Part shown: one piece after another, positions 27,641-36,481 of the stretch | How positions within the stretch are numbered: the stretch's first letter is position 1 | Layout: every line of letters begins with the position of its first letter | NCBI GenBank assembly: GCA_903851415.1 | Contig: CAINOE010000006.1 | Location: 23,587-87,586, forward strand | Reading direction: 5' to 3' | Origin: an uncultured Rhodopila sp. | Lineage (GTDB): Bacteria > Pseudomonadota > Alphaproteobacteria > Acetobacterales > Acetobacteraceae | Length of the DNA: 64,000 bases | The notes under the pieces: generated by a model | Told to the model about the DNA's origin: nothing | Database searches by the model: none | The model's input: only the letters and a program-made list of their open reading frames with translations | Program-made: the position numbers and the translations under genes

Positions 27641-29128
27641 TTACGTCAAGCCGATTGGCCGTTTGGCACAGAGACGGTACGTAGACTCCCACGGCATCAT
27701 GCGTTGAAAGCACGCGCTGGCGGCAAAAACATCAGCGTCGTTCCAGCGGCGGCCGACGATCTGCATCCCGACCGGCCAACGCCCTTCAATCAGCCCCGCC
27801 GGCACCGACGCTGCGGGATGGCCGGTGAAGTTGAACAGATAGGTCAGACACCAGCCGATCAGCGTATCGACCGTCTCGCCGTTTATTTCAGACGGGCCGA
27901 CCGTATTGCCATTTGTTGCGTTGTCCACCGGGAGGCAGCCCAGGGTCGGGGTGACCAGAAGGTCATACTCATCATGCACAACGCGCAAAAGGTCATAGAT
28001 TTCCGCCCGAATTTCCTGATCCCGATAGAGATCGTCCGCGCTCATTTTCCGCCCGATCTCCAGCCACTGAAGGTACTCCGTCGGAAAATCGTCCCGATGT
28101 CGTCCCAGCAGATCAACCCCGTTGGCCTTCATGTCCGCCATGAAGCGCAGATTGATCGGCATGAACAAACGGCACCACAAGTCGCTTAATTCCCGTTGAC
28201 TGCGCTTAATTCCGAGCTTGACCGGAACAACAGTTGCCCCGGCGCTCTCAAACGTCCGCACGGCACGCTCGACGGCATCGGCGATGCGCGGATCGACCGG
28301 AAAAACATCCAGATCAGCGCTGTAAGCGATCTTCATGCCGCGAATCGAACGCGTGGTTGCCGCAAGGAAATCCTGCCGGTCATCGATACTGTAAGGGTCA
28401 CGGGAATCGTATCCGTGCAGCGCGTTCAGCGCCAAAGCAGCGTCCTCGACGGTCCGGGTCAACGGCCCTTCAACGAGGAATGGGGTGTCGTGCCCGAAGG
28501 CGTTCGGACGGACGAAGAAAGGAATCCGGCCGAACGACGCCTTGTATCCGAACACCCCGCACCAGGACGCCGGGATTCGGATCGATCCGCCGCCATCCGT
28601 ACCCTCCGCGATCGGCAATAGCCCGTCGGCGACCGCAGCGGCGCTGCCGCCTGACGAGCCGCCGCTATTCTTACTTAAGTCAAACGGATTGCGGGTGGGC
28701 CCAAACAGGAAGTTGTCGCAGGTGCCGCGAAAGCCCAATGTGGGACTATTGGTTTTCCCGACGATGATGGCACCGGCCCGTTCGGCCCGTTCGGCAAACG
28801 CGCAATAAATCGGCGGTTTGAAATTGGCCAGCGCGCGAACGCCGCCGAATGTCGCCGGCCAGCCGGGTTTGAAGTCGAACAGATCTTTGATCGCGATCGG
28901 TATTCCATGCAGGGGCCCGAGCGCGTCTCCCGACCCAACCTTCGCCTCAGCCGACCGCGCCGCTTCGATCGCTCCTTGCCGGTCGAGGTGGACGAACGCG
29001 TTCAGGCTTGGATTGCGGGCCTCGATGCGATCAAGCAATGACACGACGACCTCCACCGGTGAGATCGCACGCCGCCGGATCAGCGATGCCAACTCGGTCG
29101 CGGGCAAATACGAAAACTCATTTGACAT
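27641..29128 (-). CDS. Amidase (amidase signature family)
   Basis: 495 residues from the ATG at 29128, which overlaps the 3' end of the PKS gene by 11 nt; a longer frame to 29185 is less likely. It shows the amidase signature: catalytic Lys in 'PIAIKDLFD', a 'GGSSGGSAAAVADG' loop with the cis-Ser, and 'TDGGGSIRIPAS' with the Ser nucleophile. No signal peptide. The family hydrolyses linear or cyclic amides, and the exact substrate cannot be told from sequence. The overlap makes it translationally coupled to the PKS, so a tailoring or release role in that pathway is likely. Confidence 0.85.
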   Translation of the reverse strand: MSNEFSYLPATELASLIRRRAISPVEVVVSLLDRIEARNPSLNAFVHLDRQGAIEAARSAEAKVGSGDALGPLHGIPIAIKDLFDFKPGWPATFGGVRALANFKPPIYCAFAERAERAGAIIVGKTNSPTLGFRGTCDNFLFGPTRNPFDLSKNSGGSSGGSAAAVADGLLPIAEGTDGGGSIRIPASWCGVFGYKASFGRIPFFVRPNAFGHDTPFLVEGPLTRTVEDAALALNALHGYDSRDPYSIDDRQDFLAATTRSIRGMKIAYSADLDVFPVDPRIADAVERAVRTFESAGATVVPVKLGIKRSQRELSDLWCRLFMPINLRFMADMKANGVDLLGRHRDDFPTEYLQWLEIGRKMSADDLYRDQEIRAEIYDLLRVVHDEYDLLVTPTLGCLPVDNATNGNTVGPSEINGETVDTLIGWCLTYLFNFTGHPAASVPAGLIEGRWPVGMQIVGRRWNDADVFAASACFQRMMPWESTYRLCAKRPIGLT

Positions 29129-32100
29129 TGGCAAATATCCTGTCGTCGATGATTTGCGGACACGGTCTGCTCGCTTTGACTGCAAGCTCGTTCAGCACCG
29201 CGGCGGGCACGGCTTCCGCCAGAAGTGCGGAGTCCCGTTGCCGTGGAACCCAGGCCAAAGCAAGCCGGGCAACGGCGAGTTTCCGGCCGAGGACGGCACC
29301 GTTCTTCAGATAGAGTTCGCAACGCAAATCCAGACCTTTGCGAAGCACGCGATCGAGATGCAAGCGCACCGAAATCTCGTCGTAAGGCATCGCTTCCTGA
29401 AGATGATCTATGTCGCAGACCAGCGTGAACCATTCGCCGCTGCCGGAAGGTCCGAATTCCGCCGCGAAGGTCTTATGGAAAAACAGGTCGCAGGTTCGGC
29501 CGATCCATTTCGGGTAGCCGGAGAAATAGACGTTGCCAACGACGTTTGAATCTTCGAGGGCGGTTTGGAAGTGCTCTTCATGAAGCAGGGGGCAGTCGCC
29601 GGCTGCCTGAAGGCATGAGAAAATTTCCTCGCCGCGCCCGACGCGTTCGGTTCGTGCATCATAGGCGTCGATCACCTCGTATGCATCTCGTGCCGCGCCT
29701 TCCGGGGCGATGTCGAGCAGGAATGTGCGAAGGAAGTCGGGCGGTGGGCTGAGCCGGGCTTCACCGTGGCCGGTTATTTCGATATGCGACGCTCTCATCG
29801 CAGTATACGCCAGGGATTCCGTGGCGCCGCCCGGCAACAGTTTTGACCATTCCGCACTGAAATCCACGATCCCGCCATCCGGCGAAACGGCATCGATCCA
29901 GAGCCGAGCCTCGATGACGTCGTCAACCTTGGCATCGCCCCAGACTCGCATATAGAAATGATTTGTCGCGAGCGCGAAGATGCCGCCGGCAAAGCTATCC
30001 GTCAGCCGGGCTCGAACCGGGGCCAGGGCGAACTCGCGCACCGTCCCCAGCCAGTCGGCATAGTTGGTGAAATACACCTTACCGCCAAAGGATTGGGCGT
30101 TCCTGAAGCTGACGGGGAATCTCTGGTGAAAAGCGAATTGTCCGCGCGGGCCGCCGTTGGTGGCGGCGATGCCGATTCGGTCCGGTTCGTAGCCCAATCC
30201 CGCGAGCGTCTGCGGGACAATGTGGTCCGCCAAGGGCATCGCCGCCGAAAGTGCCAGGAGTACGCCCGGTTGCCCCGGATGGCATACCACTACAGACAGG
30301 ACTCTGATGGTATCCGTTCTGAAGGCGACCCAGGTCGATCCCAGATCGGAATCGAATGCCGGTATCAATTGTTGCGATCCCTGCGCCTTCCTTCCCGCCT
30401 CGAACAGAGTCCACACGCGCGTTGCGGCTGTGTCGAAAGTTTCGCCGGTTTCGCGCTCGACCCGCAGAGCGAGATCGTATCCGTCTACGCCCAGCAACCC
30501 GAGCCACGTCTCGCAGTTTCGTGGCTCAACCGCCTCGATATCAACGCCGATCGGCGGAAGGCCAACGACTGAGACGGACAGGCCAACGGCGTCGGCCATC
30601 GTAACGTCGGCACCCCGCAGCTCGGCACCGGTGATGCACAGTTCCGGCTTGCCGTCCCGGCGTCGCATCAAATCGACTTTGGCAGGATCGAGAAGCCGTT
30701 TCTGCTTCGTTCGCGCGAAGTCAACCGCGGCACGGCGTGTCGCCAGTAGACCTGCCACCCGCGACACCCGCCTCGGGTCCGCGACGTCCCGACATTCCGT
30801 GTGGGCCGCAGTCGCCATCGCGACAGGCGCGTAACCACTGAACCGCTGTAGTTCGGCAACCACGTCCGCCAGGACACGCGGCTCGGCGGCGGGCAATCGC
30901 CTGATGCCGCCCAGGGCGGTTTCTTTCAGTACCAGATCGGCGACCGTTTCGACCAGATACCCCTGGCTGTCCCAGATGGTAAGATTTCCCCGGTAGCCCT
31001 CCGCCGTCCTTGCGACGACGACCCGGCAATGCAAAATCTCCCCCGGCACCGGCCTGCGAAACAGCCGGAACTCAGCCGCGCTCACAGGCAGACACCCGGG
31101 CGGCAGAATGATTGCTCCGCTCTGCAGGAAAGCGTCCTGGACCGCCGGGCACGTAACAATCGGACTCGGATGCACACCGCTGCGGAAGTACGCTTCCGCC
31201 GACGGCACGGCAATGTCGGTCACGCAGCTATCTTCCATCGCATGTTCCCGCACCGCCACGATGCGGCGGAAGAGTTTGCCTTGGAACAACGGCGACGGGC
31301 TGAAGTCCTCAGGGTTCAGGTCAAGCGGGTCACCCGGCGGCGGTATCTCGGCCGGCAACTCCGGGGACAGCCCGAACCAACACTCGGCGGCAAAATGATC
31401 CTGCCGGAAGTTATCCTGATCGGACCGCACCACAACCCGCACCCGCACCGTTCCGTTATCAGGAAGATCGGCTTGTGCCTCGATCCGCAAAGTGACCTTG
31501 TCGTCGCCCGGCATCGCCAGCGGACGAGAAAAAACAACATTCCGCAGAACCGGAATATCCGGCCGATCGGCGCATGCCATCGAGGTCTGTATCATGGCCT
31601 CGATTGCCATGACACCGGGAAACAGCGGCGTTCCGGCGAAGACATGCTCATCCAGATACAAATCGGTCGACCGGGACAGCACCGACTCGGCGGCCAACTC
31701 GACACCGGGAATATAGCGGACAATCTTCTCCAGGAACCTGCTGCGGGGCGGGTGGCCCTTCGCATGAAGTTCCACTTCAAAGGCGGCAGGCAAGCTGCCC
31801 GTAATGACAAACCGGCTAAAGTCGCAGGTTTGCTCCAGCAGGCCGCCATAGATGCCGACCCCGTCGGCAGCGCTGATGGGCGCGACGCCAAAGGAACGAA
31901 GTCCGTCCACGAGATTGGCCTTGTGACCCAAGCCGGTTCCCGACCAAACCGAATAACCCAGGGACAGGCAATGAACGGAAGGATGGCGAGCCTTCACCCC
32001 TCGCACTGCTTCATCGAGCCATGCGTTGGCGAACGCATAATCGGTCTGGCCACGCATCCCGGTGTGGCCCAGCACCGATGAAATGACATGCAGCGCCTTG

Positions 32101-35100
32101 AGGCTACCGGCAGGCGCAACTCGCAACAGGTTATACAGCCCACGCGCTTTGACCCGAACGCATTGCAGAAACTCCTGCAATGGCTTGTCGCGAAAGTCAC
32201 GCGGAACAGAGACACCTGCGCCATGCAACACGGCCGTCACCGGCCCCAGCCGATCCACTGCCCGGGCCGCGGCTCGCTGAACAGCAGAAAGATCGGTAAT
32301 GTCTGCCTGAAGATAGATATGATCGACGCGCTCATCCCGCAGACGCCGCAGGTTCGCCGCGTGCTCCCCCTCCGCATCCCGCGGTTCAGGCGAGGAACCT
32401 ATCAGTGCGAGTTTGCAACCTGTTCTCCGTGCCAGTTCCAGGGCTAATTCGAAGGTGATGCCCTTCGCGCCGCCGGACACCAACGCAACATCGGCGGAAG
32501 ACAGCAACCGCAGGCCAGCCGCCCCTGCAGGTTGGGCAAGGCACGCCATATCCGCGACACGCTCGCCGTCAGGTTCATAGGCAACCGCCGCCCGTCCGCC
32601 ATGCGCCAACTCTCGCAACACCTGATCAGCCCACGCCGCCGGGGGCCAGGCCGCCGGCACCGCGACCCATTTCCAATCCGCACCGCTGTGTTCCTGCCGC
32701 AACGACCTGACGAAGCCCGCTCCGGCATCAAGTTCCGCTGCCGTATCGCCGTCGTTGCATGCCGGTCGCAGCATCAGCCCAAGCAGCGGTGGAGCGTCTT
32801 CCCGGCGCGCCGCCAGGGCCCATCGGGACAGCCCGAACAACCGCGAGGCGAAGCCTTCCACGCGCAAATCGAAGCCATCCGGATCAAGGTCGAGCGAGGC
32901 CATTCCGGCGTCAGTCTCCAGCACCATGATCAGCACAGCCAGGTTGGCCGGCGCGTCGCCCTGTTCGATCAGATAGGATTCGGAAGCGATCCGGACGGCC
33001 AATCCTGTTTGCCGCAGAACATCGGCGATCGCATCGACGCGGGGGCTGTCCGATTTCGCAACCACAATCGCCAGGCCACTGGCGGGAAACGCTCGCGCCG
33101 GGTCTCGCTCGATGGGTGCCGGCATCCGCATCATGCGGAATGGCCGAACCCAGTCGCCCAAACCGCGGCCGTCAGCCGGCGAGCCACAATATTCGCCGGG
33201 GTGCAACGAAGCGACCAACTGTGCCAGGGTTGCATTGGCCAGCGTACCCGGGTCGGATCTGACGCGCTGCTTCGACTTTCGGGATAACAGAACGACCAGC
33301 TCACCCACTTTGATGGAATCGAGGTTCAGGTCATCGCGAAACCTCTTATCGTGGCCGATCGCAGACTTTGGAAAACCTGTCCGTTTCGCGATCCATTCGA
33401 CAGCGAATTCCAGCAGCGCCGCTTCGCCGGTCAAAGCCGCATCGGTGTCCGGCCGAACCGCCGCAACGGCCGCAGACCCGGCGGCGGCCAGACCAGCCGA
33501 AGCCAATTGCACGTTGCCGGGCGCGGGCTCAACGAGCCGCTCGCACGGGTTGGTAATGAAAACCGGATGATACGATGACACATCAAAATCGCGGTGAAAC
33601 CGGTATTCGAACAATCTCTCCGTCGCGACCGGGAAACCAAGAACGAAAGCCCGCGCCAGGACCTGGTTCAAAAGCAAGAACCCGTCTTCGCCGGCAACAT
33701 CGGTCCGCAGGCTCGTCGCGCCATCGGCTTCCGGTATGGCCCGCAGAAACTCCGTCAGCACACCGCCCGGACCGATTTCAATCCACAAATCAGGCGCGTC
33801 ACGCTGAGCGGCGGCGACCGCGCCGACGAACCGGACCGGGTGGCGAAGCTGCTCAGACAGCAGATCCTTCAAATCCGCATCCGGCGGGACGGCGCCGCCG
33901 CGACAGGTGGAGATGCACGACCCGTCCAACGGATGGAACGTCATCGGCTGCATCGCCGAACGGAGCGCCGCGGCGGCTGGCGCCACGATGTCGGAATGGA
34001 ACGCGTGAGAAACCGGAAGCAGGGTGCAGCGCAGGCCCTTGGCAGCGCAGGCCGCCCGCAGCGCGGCGATGTCGTCGCTGCCCCCCGAAACCACGGTTTG
34101 CCGGCGGGAATTGAAATTCGAGACGCTCAGCGAAGATCCTGCCGCGGCCAACAGCCGCTCCACTTCCCCCGCTGGCGCCGCGATCGCCAGCATCGCCCCC
34201 GGATCGGCGACCCGCAGCTCGCTCATGGCCATGCCGCGGGCACCCGCCAGCGCCACTGCCGTTGCGGCATCGAAAGCGCCCGCCGCATGCAGTGCGGTGA
34301 TTTCTCCCAGGCTGTGGCCGATGCAAACCGAAGGCTTCAATCCGAAAAAGGCCAGAACCTGAAGCATCGCAATTGACGAAACCACAATCGCCGGCTGGGC
34401 CGCGCGGGTATCGCGCAGGTCGAGTTCCCACTGCCGCCTGATCGCCTCATCGGCGCCGAGCAGATCCCGGAACACCAGGCCTGAAACATTCCGTCCGGCG
34501 CCGTCGTGCAGGTCACGCACGAACGGAAAGCGCCGCAGCAGGTGCTCGCCCATATTCAGCCTGTGCGTACCCTGGCCCGGGAACAGCGCCCCCAACCGCG
34601 GCGCCGGTCTTGCGACGCCGATGAGGACAGTGTCGTCCTCGATCTCGCTAAAATCGGTCCCATCTCGAAGCTGCTGCAACAGACGCCGCAACGCCGCCGC
34701 CAGATGCCATGGCGAATCGGTCACCAGTGCGGCCCGCACCGCTGCCGCCCGGTCCGAAGCAGCGAGCGCCGCGGACAGGTCGGTCAACTCCGCCCGGCTG
34801 ATCCGATCCGCGATCGGGATGAGATCTTCGATACGACCCGCCAACGCGTCGCGCGTGGCCGCGCTCAGCAGGATCAGTTCGGAGGATTGCGCGCTGGCCA
34901 GCAATGCCAGGTCATCCGGCGAAGCGCCGCCGTCCGGATACGCTTCTTCCAGGGTGACGTGCGCGTTCGCCCCGCCGAACCCCATCGCGCTCACCGACGC
35001 GCGCCGCTTCTCCGCTCCGGTTTCCCAAACCGAACCAATCAGGCTCGGCCGCAGCTTTCCCAACGGCTGGCCGAACGCCGGGCTCGGCCGCACGCAATTA

Positions 35101-36320
35101 AAAGTCGGCGGCAGGATTTTTCGCTTCAGGGCCATCACCGCCTTGATCAGTCCGGCGGAGCCGGCGGCCGCCTTGCAGTGGCCGATCTGCGCCTTAATGC
35201 TGCCGATGCGGATGGGGTCGGGGGGCGCGGCGTCCTGCAGCAGCCCGAGGACAGCGGCGATCTCCACCTTGTCGCCCAGTGCCGTTCCGGTACCGTGTCC
35301 TTCGATCAGCCCGACGCTGCCAATCGGATAGCCCGCCCGCCGATAAGCGGAGTTCAAAGCGCGCATCTGGCCTTCGACTTCGGGCGCGGTAATGCCTCCG
35401 GCCCCGTCGGAGGAAATCCCCCAGCCGCGCAGGACCGCATGAACCCGCAGCCCTTGCGCGCGCGCATCCTCCTCGCGCATCAGGACGAAGATGCCGCAGC
35501 CCTCGCCCGGCAGCATGCCCTCGGCGGCTTCGTCATAGGGTCGGATGTCGTCGCGGGCGAGCGCGAATGCCTTGGCGAAGCCGACGACCTCGAACGGATC
35601 GAGGCTGACATCGACGCCGCCTGCCAGCGCCACATCCATTTCGTTATCGATCAGCGCGCCGCAGGCCCGGGCGATGGACAGCAACGACGACGAACAGGCG
35701 CCATCGACGATATATCCGCCGCCGCCGAGATCGAAATAGCCGCAGATGCGCCCGGCGATGGTGTTCGCCATGTTGCCGGCCAGCGAATCTTCGGTGATCT
35801 GCGGCAGCGGGCCTTCGTAACCGTTGCGGATCGCCAGCAGCAGTCCGTCCGTGCGGGCCTTGTCCAGGCCGCTCGCGTCAAGCACGCGGCGAATGGATCG
35901 TTCCGTGTAGGGCCAGCGGTGGCGCATGTTGTGGCTGCGCGAAAATTCGCCGGTCAGCGTATTGCCCAGCACGACGCCGATCCGGCTCCGATCGGCCGCG
36001 CTCAGATCGATGCCGGAATCCTGTATCGCAGCGCGGGCGACATAAAGCGCCAGCCAATGCGCCATGTCGGACGCCTCGAACGACACGGGCGGGATGCGGA
36101 ACTCCAGCGGATCGAATTGCCAGCCTTCCAGCACCGCCATTTTGTCGGCGTAGGACGTGCCCGGGGTCGCCGGGTCGGGATCAAAATATTCCGGCGGAAG
36201 CCGCTCCTTCGGTGCCCGGCGGAAGTGGCGGCGGCCGGCGAGGACGTTTTGCCAAAGCTGTTCCGGCGAGTGGGCTCCGGGAAACTCGCACGCCATACCA
36301 ATGATCGCAATCGCTGCCAT
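29118..36320 (-). CDS. Enediyne-type (PKSE-like) iterative polyketide synthase fused to two hotdog thioesterase domains
   Basis: 2400 residues from the ATG at 36320 (GAGGA 5 nt upstream; the longer frame would need a TTG). Domains: KS about 1-440 (Cys209 in VDGACSSS, His342 in EGHGTGT, His381 in IGHCK); AT about 575-895 (GHSLG, Ser670); ACP about 965-1035 (LDSIK, Ser1002); KR about 1275-1510 (SGGAKGI, Ser1415, Tyr1428); DH about 1545-1800 (His1559 in LDEHVFAGTPLFPG); PPTase-like about 1835-2030 (GVDIE at 1925, 'WTLFEAGRKA'); hotdog 1 about 2060-2185; hotdog 2 about 2240-2360 ('NVVGNVYFSGYPKW'). KS-AT-ACP-KR-DH-PPTase is the PKSE order, and 'GNTLTGEFSR', 'RHRWPY' and 'GRICGYFDLGGGGYIVDGA' are PKSE-like KS stretches. 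Such enzymes build a conjugated polyene iteratively; the fused hotdogs would replace the separate thioesterase. Confidence 0.88.
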   Translation of the reverse strand: MAAIAIIGMACEFPGAHSPEQLWQNVLAGRRHFRRAPKERLPPEYFDPDPATPGTSYADKMAVLEGWQFDPLEFRIPPVSFEASDMAHWLALYVARAAIQDSGIDLSAADRSRIGVVLGNTLTGEFSRSHNMRHRWPYTERSIRRVLDASGLDKARTDGLLLAIRNGYEGPLPQITEDSLAGNMANTIAGRICGYFDLGGGGYIVDGACSSSLLSIARACGALIDNEMDVALAGGVDVSLDPFEVVGFAKAFALARDDIRPYDEAAEGMLPGEGCGIFVLMREEDARAQGLRVHAVLRGWGISSDGAGGITAPEVEGQMRALNSAYRRAGYPIGSVGLIEGHGTGTALGDKVEIAAVLGLLQDAAPPDPIRIGSIKAQIGHCKAAAGSAGLIKAVMALKRKILPPTFNCVRPSPAFGQPLGKLRPSLIGSVWETGAEKRRASVSAMGFGGANAHVTLEEAYPDGGASPDDLALLASAQSSELILLSAATRDALAGRIEDLIPIADRISRAELTDLSAALAASDRAAAVRAALVTDSPWHLAAALRRLLQQLRDGTDFSEIEDDTVLIGVARPAPRLGALFPGQGTHRLNMGEHLLRRFPFVRDLHDGAGRNVSGLVFRDLLGADEAIRRQWELDLRDTRAAQPAIVVSSIAMLQVLAFFGLKPSVCIGHSLGEITALHAAGAFDAATAVALAGARGMAMSELRVADPGAMLAIAAPAGEVERLLAAAGSSLSVSNFNSRRQTVVSGGSDDIAALRAACAAKGLRCTLLPVSHAFHSDIVAPAAAALRSAMQPMTFHPLDGSCISTCRGGAVPPDADLKDLLSEQLRHPVRFVGAVAAAQRDAPDLWIEIGPGGVLTEFLRAIPEADGATSLRTDVAGEDGFLLLNQVLARAFVLGFPVATERLFEYRFHRDFDVSSYHPVFITNPCERLVEPAPGNVQLASAGLAAAGSAAVAAVRPDTDAALTGEAALLEFAVEWIAKRTGFPKSAIGHDKRFRDDLNLDSIKVGELVVLLSRKSKQRVRSDPGTLANATLAQLVASLHPGEYCGSPADGRGLGDWVRPFRMMRMPAPIERDPARAFPASGLAIVVAKSDSPRVDAIADVLRQTGLAVRIASESYLIEQGDAPANLAVLIMVLETDAGMASLDLDPDGFDLRVEGFASRLFGLSRWALAARREDAPPLLGLMLRPACNDGDTAAELDAGAGFVRSLRQEHSGADWKWVAVPAAWPPAAWADQVLRELAHGGRAAVAYEPDGERVADMACLAQPAGAAGLRLLSSADVALVSGGAKGITFELALELARRTGCKLALIGSSPEPRDAEGEHAANLRRLRDERVDHIYLQADITDLSAVQRAAARAVDRLGPVTAVLHGAGVSVPRDFRDKPLQEFLQCVRVKARGLYNLLRVAPAGSLKALHVISSVLGHTGMRGQTDYAFANAWLDEAVRGVKARHPSVHCLSLGYSVWSGTGLGHKANLVDGLRSFGVAPISAADGVGIYGGLLEQTCDFSRFVITGSLPAAFEVELHAKGHPPRSRFLEKIVRYIPGVELAAESVLSRSTDLYLDEHVFAGTPLFPGVMAIEAMIQTSMACADRPDIPVLRNVVFSRPLAMPGDDKVTLRIEAQADLPDNGTVRVRVVVRSDQDNFRQDHFAAECWFGLSPELPAEIPPPGDPLDLNPEDFSPSPLFQGKLFRRIVAVREHAMEDSCVTDIAVPSAEAYFRSGVHPSPIVTCPAVQDAFLQSGAIILPPGCLPVSAAEFRLFRRPVPGEILHCRVVVARTAEGYRGNLTIWDSQGYLVETVADLVLKETALGGIRRLPAAEPRVLADVVAELQRFSGYAPVAMATAAHTECRDVADPRRVSRVAGLLATRRAAVDFARTKQKRLLDPAKVDLMRRRDGKPELCITGAELRGADVTMADAVGLSVSVVGLPPIGVDIEAVEPRNCETWLGLLGVDGYDLALRVERETGETFDTAATRVWTLFEAGRKAQGSQQLIPAFDSDLGSTWVAFRTDTIRVLSVVVCHPGQPGVLLALSAAMPLADHIVPQTLAGLGYEPDRIGIAATNGGPRGQFAFHQRFPVSFRNAQSFGGKVYFTNYADWLGTVREFALAPVRARLTDSFAGGIFALATNHFYMRVWGDAKVDDVIEARLWIDAVSPDGGIVDFSAEWSKLLPGGATESLAYTAMRASHIEITGHGEARLSPPPDFLRTFLLDIAPEGAARDAYEVIDAYDARTERVGRGEEIFSCLQAAGDCPLLHEEHFQTALEDSNVVGNVYFSGYPKWIGRTCDLFFHKTFAAEFGPSGSGEWFTLVCDIDHLQEAMPYDEISVRLHLDRVLRKGLDLRCELYLKNGAVLGRKLAVARLALAWVPRQRDSALLAEAVPAAVLNELAVKASRPCPQIIDDRIFANVK

Positions 36321-36481
36321 GCTTTCCTCTGGACCGCCAACATCCGGCTCAGACGATATAGGCAACGCGAAACAGTTTCACTATTAAACACCCTGTTCTC
36401 CCACTGCATGGCATCAATGAAACCTTGACCCGCCAAAAACTGGTGATTATTCCCACGCTACACCAACCGTGCGAGGCGTTC
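36321..36481. promoter_or_regulatory. Divergent promoter region between PKS and RND pump, with small palindrome
   Basis: 161 nt separate the two divergent starts. Toward the pump there is a TTGACC at 36425-36430 with a TATTCC-like -10 about 17 nt on. Toward the PKS a TATATC lies at 36360-36355 with no good -35. Between them, at 36369-36379, is the short palindrome GAAAC-A-GTTTC, a possible operator shared by both directions. All of this is by eye. Confidence 0.35.

Noticed and set aside
34506..36428. A 640-codon plus-strand frame opposite the PKS
   Set aside because: Extremely rich in Arg, Gln, His and Asp with no fold signature, as expected for the antisense of a PKS gene.
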